Source of the DNA: Candidatus Zixiibacteriota bacterium
GTDB taxonomy: Bacteria > Zixibacteria > MSB-5A5 > GN15 > FEB-12
NCBI GenBank assembly: GCA_040756055.1
Contig: JBFLZR010000004.1
Location: 124,001 to 188,000, forward strand
Direction: 5' to 3'
Length of the DNA stretch: 64,000 bases
Under the pieces are notes generated by a model. The model did not search any database. It worked only from the letters and a program-made list of their open reading frames with translations, and was not told where the DNA came from. This document shows, in pieces, positions 1 through 9,620 of the stretch (the stretch's first letter is position 1; the number at the start of each line of letters is the position of its first letter). Position numbers and translations under genes: made by a program.

Positions 1-272
1 TTTTTTAAACCATTGCGGCTGATACAATCAACTCGGAACTATTTTCCCTTGACAATTTCAGTCAACTGCGCAAATCCCGTTAGAATATCGATTTATATCT
101 ACACTTTTTTGAAGCGGACAAACGGGCAACTCATGCGCTTTCCAGATTCCGCTGCGCAAGCGCTTACGATTCAATCCCTTAACCAAACACTCCAAAGCAA
201 CTTTCAAATTCGGACGATGGCGGGCAGGTTGCACTTCTAATAGCCAGTTCAGGCTGAAACAGAGGAACTACC
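1..272. other. Non-coding leader upstream of the C25 peptidase
   Basis: No convincing gene is seen. An open frame across 13-240 has no ribosome binding site and low-complexity, non-protein-like content. A TTGACA lies at 49-54 and a TAGAAT at 81-86, but their 26-nt spacing is too long for a normal promoter. An AGAGGAAC Shine-Dalgarno site at 261-268 serves the ATG at 273. Confidence 0.5.
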
Positions 273-2588
273 ATGAAACTGACCACAATTATCATCGCGA
301 CCATACTTCTCATCTGCGGATTGTCTTTCGCCGACCAGGCCCCGACCATCACGCTCGACGACTCTTACGCCGAATTTGAACTTTCGCAGCGCGGCAAGTC
401 TGACGAACTGAATAGTCTTGTAGTACTCGGCCTGAACACGACAGTACCGGCAAAGAGGTATATCATTGAAGTCGCCAGTGAAGTGGCTCTGTCTGACATC
501 TCTTGGAAAATCCACGATCGTGTCTGTCTTGGGAGTGTTGCCTCTGGCGAGGAGTTGTTTGATATCCCCACCGCTGAGAGCTACAGCAGCTATGCCTCTG
601 CTATGGCTTACCGAAACACTCAAAATCTTGCCTCGGTACCGGTGCTGCCCGTAGCTGTGACAAAATCGGGCGACAAGACAATCGCCCACCTATGCGTTTT
701 CCCGATTACGATCGATGATGACGGCCTGGTCTATCTGAATAAGAGCCTGACCATTTTCATCGACACTACCCCGGTAGCACCCGCGCAGCTCATCGAACAA
801 GACGATTTCTCTTATGAGCCTGCCGACAGACTTTCAAGCGCGCTTACAGGTAGTCTTCAAACGCAGACGGACTATCTGATCGTAACATCGAGCGACCTGC
901 GTCAGTCAGCCGAGGTTCTCGCGGCATACAAAAACTCCATTGGAATCACCTCGAGAGTTGAGGTTATTGACGACATCCTCGTCGCTGTCTCCGCCCGAGA
1001 TGATGCGGAACGATTACGGGAGTACATGAAGGTTTTCTACGCCGAGGGCGGTCGATATGTTCTACTGCTGGGGGACGAGACACAATTGCCCGTTAGATAC
1101 GCCTACCCGTACAATGTCCCCACGACGCCCACGCTGGACCAACTGCAGATATGTGATCTTTATTTCGCCGACCTGACGGGCAATTGGGATGTTGACAACG
1201 ATGGTGTCTGGGGCGAGAGATATGTCGACCAGGCCGACATAACGCCGGAGTTGATGGTCGGCAGGCTTCCGTTCAACACCAGCGAGGAAGCCGGCGCGTA
1301 TATCGACAAGCTGATTGGCTATGAAACCAATCCCGGCGGCGGCAACACTTCTTATCTTGAAAAGACTTTCTTTTTCTCTTCGGACCAGATGCGCGATTAC
1401 ACCGATGGCGGTCAGCACCATCAGATCGCACTGGCGTACCCCGATTATTTCGTTATAGATACGATCAACGGTGTCGAACTCTCTCGCGGTGATGATCCCA
1501 GTCCGACAAACACTCCAGCCGACCAGCTCGAGGGGGTGCTTTCCGATGGATACGGAATTATCAATATCGTGGCCCACGGACGAAACGACGCGTTCGGCGT
1601 CAAGACCGCCTATTATAACGAATGGCCCAAGTCGTATTTCATGGCCGATGCCGACGGCAGCGCTCAGGGAGATCTGCGCCGTCTGACGCCGAATAACATG
1701 ACATCGCTGTACTACTCCCTCGCCTGCGACAATGGTGGTTTTGACATGGATCAGCCTCCGTTCAATCAAACTCTTCCCAATATCGTTCAGACACTGCTTG
1801 GCCTGCCCGACGCAGGAGCTATCGCGTTCGTGGCTAACTCCCGATGGGGTTGGGTTTCCAGCAGTTACTTGCTGCAGAAAGCGTATTTTGAATCTCTCTT
1901 CGCAAATCCGGAGAACCCGGCGGTACATGCCCTTTACGATGCCAAATTAGCCCTGCCATATTACTACGACCAGGTTTACGGGCTCAACTATTTCGGTGAC
2001 CCGACGCTAAAGATTTACACCGACGCCCCGAGTCTATTATCCGTTACGACGGCGCTCGCGGACGGCTCTCTTGCGGTCACGGTCGCATCCAGCCATGGTA
2101 AAATCCAAAACTGCCAGGTTCTGGTCAGCGAGGATGGCAGTGTCGTTTTCAGCGGTATCACCGACGACAATGGGACGCTTACGGTAGATTATGATTTTGT
2201 TAGGGACAAAGAATATGTCGTCGCCGCCATAGCGACCGGCTACGCTATCGGTCGGGTGACTTTCACACCCACGCTCACCACTGATGTGGAAGATGAAATT
2301 CAAATACCAACGGGTTTCGCGCTCACTCAGAATTACCCGAATCCGTTTAATCCATCTACCACGATTGAATTCGCCTTACCGACAAGATCCGCGGTCACCC
2401 TTGAGGTGATCAACATTCTTGGACAGAATGTCAGAACACTGTTGAACGAGTCGTTGAGCGCGGGTAGCCACTCGGTGAATTGGAACGGCAATGATAAAAA
2501 CGGCGCCGCGGTGGCCAGCGGCGTGTATTTCTACAGGCTGACTACGGAAACCGACTCGGCTGTTAGAAAGATGATACTGGCTAAGTAG
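273..2588 (+). CDS. Secreted C25-family (gingipain-like) cysteine peptidase with T9SS sorting domain
   Basis: This is a 771-residue exported peptidase. Residues 1-20 form a signal peptide ending in a small residue before DQAP. A propeptide-like beta-rich region runs to about residue 190. The C25 domain (about 195-600) contains the expected catalytic pair: His435 in the VAHGR motif and Cys485 in the LACDNGGF motif, matching the gingipain His/Cys arrangement. An Ig-like linker follows. The last 90 residues (from about 677) are a FlgD-like/Por secretion C-terminal domain with the NYPNPFNPSTTI signature and a GVYFYRL core, so export through a type IX system to the surface is inferred. The start at 273 has a good Shine-Dalgarno site and gives a clean signal peptide. 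The 3' end overlaps the convergent glycosyltransferase by 8 nt. Its substrate cannot be told from sequence. Confidence 0.92.
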   Translation: MKLTTIIIATILLICGLSFADQAPTITLDDSYAEFELSQRGKSDELNSLVVLGLNTTVPAKRYIIEVASEVALSDISWKIHDRVCLGSVASGEELFDIPTAESYSSYASAMAYRNTQNLASVPVLPVAVTKSGDKTIAHLCVFPITIDDDGLVYLNKSLTIFIDTTPVAPAQLIEQDDFSYEPADRLSSALTGSLQTQTDYLIVTSSDLRQSAEVLAAYKNSIGITSRVEVIDDILVAVSARDDAERLREYMKVFYAEGGRYVLLLGDETQLPVRYAYPYNVPTTPTLDQLQICDLYFADLTGNWDVDNDGVWGERYVDQADITPELMVGRLPFNTSEEAGAYIDKLIGYETNPGGGNTSYLEKTFFFSSDQMRDYTDGGQHHQIALAYPDYFVIDTINGVELSRGDDPSPTNTPADQLEGVLSDGYGIINIVAHGRNDAFGVKTAYYNEWPKSYFMADADGSAQGDLRRLTPNNMTSLYYSLACDNGGFDMDQPPFNQTLPNIVQTLLGLPDAGAIAFVANSRWGWVSSSYLLQKAYFESLFANPENPAVHALYDAKLALPYYYDQVYGLNYFGDPTLKIYTDAPSLLSVTTALADGSLAVTVASSHGKIQNCQVLVSEDGSVVFSGITDDNGTLTVDYDFVRDKEYVVAAIATGYAIGRVTFTPTLTTDVEDEIQIPTGFALTQNYPNPFNPSTTIEFALPTRSAVTLEVINILGQNVRTLLNESLSAGSHSVNWNGNDKNGAAVASGVYFYRLTTETDSAVRKMILAK

Positions 2589-3840
2589 CAGGGGATTTTT
2601 CTGAGATTCTTGTAATAAGATCCGCGAATCGCTTGGTCATCGCGGAACTCGAATATTTCGCGGCATAAGGCGGACCTGGCCGGCAGTTGGATTCTTCCCG
2701 AGCATGGCTATCAATAGCGCTAACGAGATATTCCACACATTCATCGAAATTGTCATCGTCAAACCCGATGCCGTTGCCGGTTTCTTTCACGAGACGGGCA
2801 ACCTCGCCATCTCTGTCAACAGCGGCCAGAATCGGCCGACCGGAAGCAATCATGTCAAATAGCCTTCCCGGAACGATCCCTTTGCCAAAAGTGGAGTCCA
2901 GACCGATATACAACATCGAGGAAGCGGAAAGGCACCTTACGGTCTCCTCTCTCGGAAGAAAGCCCCGCCGGTCGCATCTCTCTTTCAGGTCGTACTGCTC
3001 CAGCAGTGAGTCTAAGCTGTCCAGGTTAACATGCCCCACCTGCATTATTCTCACCCGTTCATACGCGTGAGGGGCTTTCGCTTTCAGCGCCGCGACCAGT
3101 TTCAGTAATGGCTCTACAGGTCTGAGTTCATCTATGGTCCCCAAAACCCCGATCACGAAATGTTCTCTTTGAGGGCGTCCCCACAATCTGGCCCGGTCTT
3201 CATCGAAACTGTTATGGATCACCTCGCCTCTCCCGAGGTAATCCGCTATGGCCGGATTCGTGACCGTTACAGCCGAAGCGGCGTCGGTGATAGTCTTCAA
3301 CAAAGACTGCGCTTTTTCGATTTGCGACCGGGACACGAACCAATCTTCGGCCTTATACCCGGTCCAGAAATCCCTGAAATCGGCAATCCATGGCAGATTG
3401 AACTCGCCGGCGAGTTTCATTCCGATTAGATGCGTCGAAATCGGCGGCGAGGTGGAGACAATACAGCTGTAATTTTTATTCTCAATTAACACCCGGCCGA
3501 GGTTGATGGCGGGTTTCACCCAGCCGATTTTCGGGTCGGGGAAAAAGCGATCCGATACCTTCTTCCCTCTGCTGATGGTGGAATCCTTGATTTTTCTCAT
3601 CCCCAGAAGATACATGATCCTCTGCGGGTCGCGCGAGCCTGAGCGGTATATGCGTGCTTTATCAAGATCGGCCAGGAGTTCTTTCTCGTAAAATCGATAT
3701 GCCACGGGCTTTACGGTGAGAACATCGCACGTATAGCCAAAATCCGAAAGTCGTCTAAAAAGAGTCAGTGGCCGTCCCACACCGGCTCCTCCCAGAGGAG
3801 GAAAGTAATAGCAGATTAACAGGACGCGACCGTCAGCCAT
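2581..3840 (-). CDS. Glycosyltransferase, GT4-like (GT-B fold)
   Basis: This 419-residue protein has the two-Rossmann-domain layout of GT-B enzymes. The N-terminus (YYFPPLGGAGVGR) is the glycine-rich acceptor-side loop, a TSPPISTHLIG segment and an IADFRDFW motif follow, and the donor-side half has GVLGTIDELRP and a late GRPILAAVDRDGE loop. A nucleotide sugar is the likely donor; donor and acceptor are unknown. It is the last gene of the long minus-strand array. Its start overlaps the end of the preceding glycosyltransferase by 8 nt, implying translational coupling. Its end overlaps the convergent C25 peptidase gene by 8 nt. Confidence 0.85.
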   Translation of the reverse strand: MADGRVLLICYYFPPLGGAGVGRPLTLFRRLSDFGYTCDVLTVKPVAYRFYEKELLADLDKARIYRSGSRDPQRIMYLLGMRKIKDSTISRGKKVSDRFFPDPKIGWVKPAINLGRVLIENKNYSCIVSTSPPISTHLIGMKLAGEFNLPWIADFRDFWTGYKAEDWFVSRSQIEKAQSLLKTITDAASAVTVTNPAIADYLGRGEVIHNSFDEDRARLWGRPQREHFVIGVLGTIDELRPVEPLLKLVAALKAKAPHAYERVRIMQVGHVNLDSLDSLLEQYDLKERCDRRGFLPREETVRCLSASSMLYIGLDSTFGKGIVPGRLFDMIASGRPILAAVDRDGEVARLVKETGNGIGFDDDNFDECVEYLVSAIDSHAREESNCRPGPPYAAKYSSSAMTKRFADLITRISEKSPAT

Positions 3841-4906
3841 ACCGCGCGCCTTCCGCCAGCTTCTTCATGATGGAGATTTGCTCCGCCACATTTTTTTCGA
3901 ACACGGCCTTTTCTTTAACGCGCGCCAGATTGTTGAGCCGCGCATCATCCAGAGCAGCCGGGTCTTGCATAATTCGAAGAATAATTTCGGTCAATTGATC
4001 ACCATCGTTCTGCCGGAAAAGGAAACCTGACTGCGGCGTCAGCCATTCGCGCACGCCGGATATGTCGGCGCATATCGGAATGAGCCCGAGAGCCATCGAT
4101 TCTATAAGAGTAACAGGCGAGGAATCAGAGAACGCCGCCGACAGATAGATATCATGCTCGGCAAGAAATTCGATAAATCGGTCACGGGGCTTCTTCTCAT
4201 AAAGCGACAGCCGGTCACCGACATGTTCGTGGGCATACTTTTTGAAGTCGTTCACCTGCGAGCCGAAATTCGGAAAAGTCAGTGTTACTTTGCCTTCCAT
4301 CACCAGCGGCGCCAGCGCCTCGACAATAAAACGGTTGTTGTAAATCTCCTCGTGCGCCCGGGGAATTATGACTCTAACCGGTCGATTCAACTCGTACGAA
4401 TCCTTGTGCAACTCAAGAAATTTCGCCTCGATCCCCCAGGGTATTACCGTCGCATTCGACAGAGGGGCAATTCTGACGGCCGACTGAATCAAATACTCGG
4501 AGTCGCCGAAAACGAAATCAGCCCTCCTGAGGGCATACTTGGTCTTCCATCGATGCAGCCGGGATTTGTACGGGACTATCAGTATATCGGAACCCCAAAG
4601 ATTCAATGCGACCGGTGTTCTCCCGGCGGCCGCTGCCGCGACAAAACCATAGCCGGAAGCATAGTGCGCGTTGATAACATCAGGTCGGAATCTCGTGATA
4701 GTGCGCTTTACCTGCGGAACGGACAGGGCATAATGAAGTGTGCGAAAAGGGCCGATCCTGTTCAGCAACTCATCGAGAGCCGAACCTTGCTCGAGAGATA
4801 CGACCAGAACTTCCACGCCCTGTCGTTTCAGTTCCCCGGCAAACCTTTCAGCATGGAACGTGCCGGCATCGGCCAGCATCATCACTCTAAACCCGCTATC
4901 GTTCAC
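3833..4906 (-). CDS. Glycosyltransferase family 4 protein
   Basis: A 357-residue GT-B glycosyltransferase. The N-terminal half has MMLADAGTFHAERFAGEL and the NAHYASGYGF...LWGSDI stretch. The C-terminal half carries the E-x7-E type donor site (SPVTLIESMALGLIPICADISG), in which the family retaining-enzyme glutamates are usually found. The NAHYASGYGF...GSD block is also present in the glycosyltransferase at 50500-51576, so the two are paralogues or act on similar substrates. The ATG overlaps the stop of the upstream acyltransferase gene (ATGA, 4 nt). Confidence 0.87.
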   Translation of the reverse strand: MNDSGFRVMMLADAGTFHAERFAGELKRQGVEVLVVSLEQGSALDELLNRIGPFRTLHYALSVPQVKRTITRFRPDVINAHYASGYGFVAAAAAGRTPVALNLWGSDILIVPYKSRLHRWKTKYALRRADFVFGDSEYLIQSAVRIAPLSNATVIPWGIEAKFLELHKDSYELNRPVRVIIPRAHEEIYNNRFIVEALAPLVMEGKVTLTFPNFGSQVNDFKKYAHEHVGDRLSLYEKKPRDRFIEFLAEHDIYLSAAFSDSSPVTLIESMALGLIPICADISGVREWLTPQSGFLFRQNDGDQLTEIILRIMQDPAALDDARLNNLARVKEKAVFEKNVAEQISIMKKLAEGARYG

Positions 4907-5829
4907 AGCAGCTTACCCAGACCTGACTTGAGAAAGTAGCACTTGTAGTGATGCGGCTTGCTACCCCACTTTTCTTTATATTCGGTCAATCCCCCGGCGT
5001 CGAAAGGACTGCCTCCCAGGTTGAGCTTCTTTATCCCGCGCTTCGCCGACTCTTGAGCCAGTCGACAGAGCAGATACTGATTGGCCTTAAGATGCGAGAA
5101 AGCTTTATCGTAGTATACCTGCCAGTTGAGCACCATATCGCGCTCGATAAAATTTATATGCGATGTGACCGGCTGTTCATCTCGTTCGCACCACCACCAT
5201 ATTACCCTATCATCCTTTTCGGCCAGTATCGCCAGCGCCTCAAAAAACTCCCTGCTGTACCTGGGGCGCCGGCTGTGGCGTTTCTCGGTCGCCGTCATCA
5301 GTGAGAGAAATTTTTCCATATGCCGTTCGGCATCGAACGCGCAGTAAGATACCTCCTCACGTTCCGCCTTGCGAATTTCCGACTGTATTTTTTTGTCCGG
5401 AGGGACCCAATCCGCTGAGCGTATATCTGCCACGAGCGTCATGCATTCTCGTTTGCGGTAGCCGACCACACCATCGAAACAACCATCATAATCGTGAATG
5501 AATGTTTTGGCATAACCCGCCTTCGCCAATTCGTGGGCAAGCAAACGGCTGGTCGCCCGGTTATCAGCCGGGTGATGGTACGAAAAGAAAATGCAGCCGT
5601 AACAACCGTCAGGCATCGACTGAAACCGTTTTAACGGGCGGTGTCCGAACTCCACTCCGGGCATGAGGGCAACAATGTCTTCATCATGGCGTGCCACCCA
5701 GAAAACCGGTTCGCCTCCCATGGGCCGCCAGAGTTCCATAAATCCCGGTGAAGCGAAAAACGAGTCTCCGGTAAGCCCCTGAACCTTGTCGGCCGAAAGC
5801 TTTGCCGGTTGTACACGAGAAATTTTCAT
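4903..5829 (-). CDS. FemAB/CelD-like GNAT-fold acyltransferase
   Basis: A 308-residue cytoplasmic protein of the double-GNAT acyltransferase type (Acetyltransf_6/FemAB group). Visible features are the central RPRYSREFFEAL segment, the strand around HINFIERDMVLNWQVYYDKAF, and the terminal KLNLGGSPFDAGGLTEYKEKWG signature, in which the G-x-x-E-Y-K-x-x-W-G block is characteristic of FemAB-like proteins. Homologues in glycan clusters often modify sugars or peptidoglycan precursors; the substrate here is unknown. It sits between a PorZ-like gene (1-nt TAATG overlap) and two glycosyltransferases, so a role in decorating a surface glycan is inferred. Confidence 0.75.
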   Translation of the reverse strand: MKISRVQPAKLSADKVQGLTGDSFFASPGFMELWRPMGGEPVFWVARHDEDIVALMPGVEFGHRPLKRFQSMPDGCYGCIFFSYHHPADNRATSRLLAHELAKAGYAKTFIHDYDGCFDGVVGYRKRECMTLVADIRSADWVPPDKKIQSEIRKAEREEVSYCAFDAERHMEKFLSLMTATEKRHSRRPRYSREFFEALAILAEKDDRVIWWWCERDEQPVTSHINFIERDMVLNWQVYYDKAFSHLKANQYLLCRLAQESAKRGIKKLNLGGSPFDAGGLTEYKEKWGSKPHHYKCYFLKSGLGKLL

Positions 5830-8063
5830 TACTTGCGAACCAGTAGAAATTTACCCTTCCCCACCTTACCTTCGTCATCGGTTATGACGAAGACATAAAC
5901 CCCCGAAGCGACATCCTTCCCCCTGTCATTTTTGCCGTCCCACGGTAGATTGACGGATGTCTGCCGGACGAGTTCACCCGCCGCATTGAAGATGCGCACG
6001 CGACCATCAGCGCCATAATTGAAATTCAGCCGGTCCGCGGCATCATCTATCACGAAAGGATTGGGAAATGCAAGAACCTGCTCAACATCGAAAACAGGCT
6101 GGCCGATATCTGAAGGCACATAGGAGAACCCGGAACTGGTCGCGATATAGATATCACCGGTAAACCAGTCGTAGGTGATGCTGTTGATTACATCCGCCAC
6201 AATCTCGCTGTTGAGGGTGTTGTACACCTCGAACTCGCCTGTTATGGCGTCAAGCGTCACCAAACCATCTATAGTCCCCACCCACAGATTGCCCCGTCCG
6301 TCGAACTCGAGGCTGGTAATATTGGAGCTTACTTCAGCCGGAAGGGTAACATCAACAAAACGGTCAATTCCCGCATCGTATCGGGACAAACCGAAAGTCG
6401 TCCCCACCCACAGCACTCCATCGGGGGAGTATTTCAAGGTCTGCGTGCTGTTGGAAATAAGCAGCGAGTTCTCGCGCGTGAGGTGCTGACACGTAATGTT
6501 AGCGCCCGAAGGATCATCACCGACATCGCAGATATAAACTCCGTTTCCCTCGGTGGCCACGGCGAGCCGCCCGTTGTACAAATCCAACGAACCTACGTAT
6601 ATATCGTTCAGCCCGTTTCCGACGCCAATTGAATCCCAGGCAGACGGATTGTCCACATCGTCGATATCGCAGAACACCACCGGATAATCATTGAGAGCGC
6701 GATAGCAGGAAGCATACAGGAAATTGCCGTCGGTCACCAGACCGGTGATAATCACGTATGTTTGGCCGTTCGGCGGATTGTCGATATTGCCCCGCATGGT
6801 AGAGTTGTTTTCGTCATAATTCTTGAGTGTGTCACCGTCATAGAACCACAAACCGTTGCCGATAGTCCCCATCCAAAGATAATCCGACGAGTCCGTCATA
6901 AGCAGAGTGGTACCGCCGCGCACCCAAATACCGTATTCATCCCAAACGCTATCGATATAGCTCGCGAAACTGACAACCCTGAATCCGGCCGATACGATCC
7001 CATCTCTGTTGACAGTGATATCGCTGATTTCATTCGCCGGAATGCCTGTGTAAGGATACTCCAGATAGACGCCGGTATGATTCTCGTAGATACCATCCGA
7101 AACAGCCACCCACCGGGTGGCGCCGTTGGCAACACCGGTGATAGCCGGCGAGGGAAGGCCGGCGGTGGAAAGATTCACCAGACCGCTTCCGCCTGAATAG
7201 TAGTCAATGTGTCCGCCGGCGGAATTGCGGTAATAAATAAACAGACTGTCGCGCTCGAGTTTTATGCCATAAACCGTGACCGCATCACCCAATGCCACCG
7301 ACGCGAAGGATGTGTCCACATCGGCCTGAAGCTGATGGACTCCGCGCGGGGTAGCCACATACATGCCGGATTCATACCGCACCACGTTGATAATCGAGTC
7401 CGAACGGAGTTCGGGGTAGCCGGAGATATCGAAACCGGTCCAGCTTGAGGGAGATTTTAGAAGCGACGGATTACTTCTGTCAGCCACTGCCAGACCTGCC
7501 GAAGTCGCCACCCAGATAGAGTCACCGACAAGCAAAATATCGAACACAGCCGGCGAGGGATTCAGATCATCGAACAATTGATAACTGTCCTGTATCTGCC
7601 CGTCATCAATCGTCTTGGAAAACAACACCAGTCCCAGGTCGGTCCCGACCCACAGATTATCGCCATCGTCCACCACCCGGCGAAGCCTGAACAGGTTATC
7701 ATCGATATCGAAAAACAGATATTGTCGGCTGCTTTCATCGCTGAATTTTATCAGCCTCCCGAATCCGGCGACCCACTTTTGCCCCGAAGCATCCTTGATT
7801 ATATCCGTAATATCATTCGTTCCCAGGCCTTCGAGATTGGTATACTCCTGTCCCGCTGTTTGGACGTCCGTGATAGCGAGAATGCCGCCCGAAGTGGCAA
7901 CGTACAGCGTGTCATCAATCGGGACCATTTTGCGGATAGATTTGAAAGAAGTATAATTTGTCCAATCGGTGTTACGCCCCGCGGCGCTTGTCGCCAACAC
8001 CAGCGAAGCGATCACACCGAGTAGCAAAATACTCTTTATGCGATTATTTTTCTCAGCAGCCAT
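5829..8063 (-). CDS. PorZ-like two-propeller secreted protein with T9SS sorting domain
   Basis: A 744-residue exported protein. A signal peptide occupies residues 1-30 if translation starts at ATG 8063; the longer frame to 8111 only adds a non-signal leader overlapping lnt. After TDWTNYTSFKSIRKM the body is made of repeated two-component-regulator propeller blades, such as LWVGTDLGLVLF, LWMGTIGNGLWFYDG, LWVGTTFGLSRYD and LWVGTIDGLVTLD. The C-terminal 85 residues (AFPNPFVIDD...WDGKNDRGKDVASGVYVFVI) are a Por secretion sorting domain. Blades plus this tail match the layout of PorZ, the surface subunit of the type IX attachment complex, but one-off propeller proteins of other function share the blades. 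It overlaps lnt by 28 nt and the next gene by 1 nt. Confidence 0.72.
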   Translation of the reverse strand: MAAEKNNRIKSILLLGVIASLVLATSAAGRNTDWTNYTSFKSIRKMVPIDDTLYVATSGGILAITDVQTAGQEYTNLEGLGTNDITDIIKDASGQKWVAGFGRLIKFSDESSRQYLFFDIDDNLFRLRRVVDDGDNLWVGTDLGLVLFSKTIDDGQIQDSYQLFDDLNPSPAVFDILLVGDSIWVATSAGLAVADRSNPSLLKSPSSWTGFDISGYPELRSDSIINVVRYESGMYVATPRGVHQLQADVDTSFASVALGDAVTVYGIKLERDSLFIYYRNSAGGHIDYYSGGSGLVNLSTAGLPSPAITGVANGATRWVAVSDGIYENHTGVYLEYPYTGIPANEISDITVNRDGIVSAGFRVVSFASYIDSVWDEYGIWVRGGTTLLMTDSSDYLWMGTIGNGLWFYDGDTLKNYDENNSTMRGNIDNPPNGQTYVIITGLVTDGNFLYASCYRALNDYPVVFCDIDDVDNPSAWDSIGVGNGLNDIYVGSLDLYNGRLAVATEGNGVYICDVGDDPSGANITCQHLTRENSLLISNSTQTLKYSPDGVLWVGTTFGLSRYDAGIDRFVDVTLPAEVSSNITSLEFDGRGNLWVGTIDGLVTLDAITGEFEVYNTLNSEIVADVINSITYDWFTGDIYIATSSGFSYVPSDIGQPVFDVEQVLAFPNPFVIDDAADRLNFNYGADGRVRIFNAAGELVRQTSVNLPWDGKNDRGKDVASGVYVFVITDDEGKVGKGKFLLVRK

Positions 8064-9538
8064 AACACAAACAATATACAAATTGTAGACAGCGTTATCA
8101 ACAGCGACCAAAGACCGATCACATCACCGTATCTGGTGAAAAACGAATACTCATAAAGGGGTTCTACCTTCCCGATTAGCGCGGCAACCTCGAACAAGTT
8201 CAACTTTTCACGTACTCTTCCGTAATCATCAACGATATATGTTAACCCGCTGTTGGCCACTCTGGCGCACCACGAGCGATTCTCGATAGCCCGCGTGATG
8301 AAAATACGTGAGTGCATGTGAATGCCCACCGAGCTCCCGAACCAGGTGTCATTGGTAATACCGACCAGGAAATTGGCTCCCTTCCGAATAGCTCTGCGCG
8401 AAAACTCCGGGAAGGTTGATTCGAAACATATCAGGACCCCGTATTTGTAGTCATCGATTTCGAACAGCACCAGAGAGTCACCCGGAAGGAAATCCGACCA
8501 CCACTGAACATCATAGCGATCAATGAACGTGAGATACTTGCGAAGGAACTCTTTCTTCATGAACGGCAGCTTGTCCTGATAAGGCACCTGTTCCGAGAAC
8601 GGCACCAGCTTGACCTTGTCATGTCTACCGGTAATCTCCCCCGCGGGATTGAATTGGTAACAGGAGTTGGTGTATCGACGTCTCCCCTCGACCATATTCG
8701 TCCCCAAAGCGCCAATCAAATGATATGTCCCCGACCTCCGGACAATACTGCTCACCCACCTGACACATCCCTGGTCATCCGAGAGATAGCACGGTGCCGA
8801 TGTTTCCGGCCAGATGCAGAGCATGACTGAATCGTCCTTGACCGAACGGGCGAGCGAGTCATATAAATTGAAACTGTGCCCGGCGTTCCCCTCCGCCCAC
8901 TTGACATTGATCGGTACCGAACCTTGAAGCAGGGCGACATCGATTGACCCCGGCGTCGGATATTTGGGCACTATTATCCATCCATAAGCCACCAGCAAAA
9001 GCACGACAGCGCCGGAGATGAGGGCCGATGTCAATCTTCGTTCCGGTGAAAGCGATTTTCGAAAGACCTGCCATAGAAGCACGTTTACCGCGACTATTAT
9101 GAAAGACAACCCGTGCACCGATAAGACCGAGACAATCTGGATGACATACAGGTAGTATGATTGGCTGTAGCCGAGGTCGTTCCACGGGAAAGCAAACTGC
9201 GACAACGTTCTGAAATATTCAACACCCACCCAAAAAAACGGCAGGGCGACCATGCCGAGTAGCGGTTTGATGTGATAAACTCGATTGAAAATCATCAGCA
9301 TGGCAGCATAATAAAACGCAACGATCACAACTGCTGCCAACATTCCCGGCAGGGTAACCAGAGCGACCCAATACAGTGCGAAGAGGAGGAAGAAAAAGGA
9401 GAAGAAATAAGAGGCGTTAAAGGCTTCACGTCCCCGCAGCGAGGCTATGATCATAAATGGCCTCACCAGCGCGAGCCACGCCAGAAAGCCAAAGAAGCCC
9501 GGATAAAACGACAACGACAGCAAGAACGACCAGACCAT
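8036..9538 (-). CDS. lnt: Apolipoprotein N-acyltransferase
   Basis: Transfers the third acyl chain to the N-terminal cysteine of lipoproteins at the periplasmic face of the inner membrane. The protein has 500 residues. Six hydrophobic segments fill residues 1-190, followed by a carbon-nitrogen hydrolase domain. The triad residues are visible: Glu245 in IWPETSAP, Lys308 in HDKVKLVPFSE and Cys371 in VLICFES. One more membrane anchor closes the C-terminus. Several predicted lipoproteins are encoded in this window, consistent with its presence. It lies 82 nt after gpmI and overlaps the PorZ-like gene. Confidence 0.93.
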   Translation of the reverse strand: MVWSFLLSLSFYPGFFGFLAWLALVRPFMIIASLRGREAFNASYFFSFFFLLFALYWVALVTLPGMLAAVVIVAFYYAAMLMIFNRVYHIKPLLGMVALPFFWVGVEYFRTLSQFAFPWNDLGYSQSYYLYVIQIVSVLSVHGLSFIIVAVNVLLWQVFRKSLSPERRLTSALISGAVVLLLVAYGWIIVPKYPTPGSIDVALLQGSVPINVKWAEGNAGHSFNLYDSLARSVKDDSVMLCIWPETSAPCYLSDDQGCVRWVSSIVRRSGTYHLIGALGTNMVEGRRRYTNSCYQFNPAGEITGRHDKVKLVPFSEQVPYQDKLPFMKKEFLRKYLTFIDRYDVQWWSDFLPGDSLVLFEIDDYKYGVLICFESTFPEFSRRAIRKGANFLVGITNDTWFGSSVGIHMHSRIFITRAIENRSWCARVANSGLTYIVDDYGRVREKLNLFEVAALIGKVEPLYEYSFFTRYGDVIGLWSLLITLSTICILFVLWLLRKIIA

Positions 9539-9620
9539 CAGTTCCAGCCGACGTTTGCGAAGGTCTATATCCGCCGGAACAAAAAATCTGCCGATTTTCG
9601 TAAGAACATTAGCCAGGAGA

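Noticed and set aside
13-240. 75-residue protein-coding gene upstream of the C25 peptidase
   Set aside because: No ribosome site, no domain-like composition, and it lies in the expected leader region.
1062-1928. 288-residue frame antisense to the C25 peptidase
   Set aside because: It covers the catalytic domain of a well-supported gene on the other strand and has no recognisable motif.
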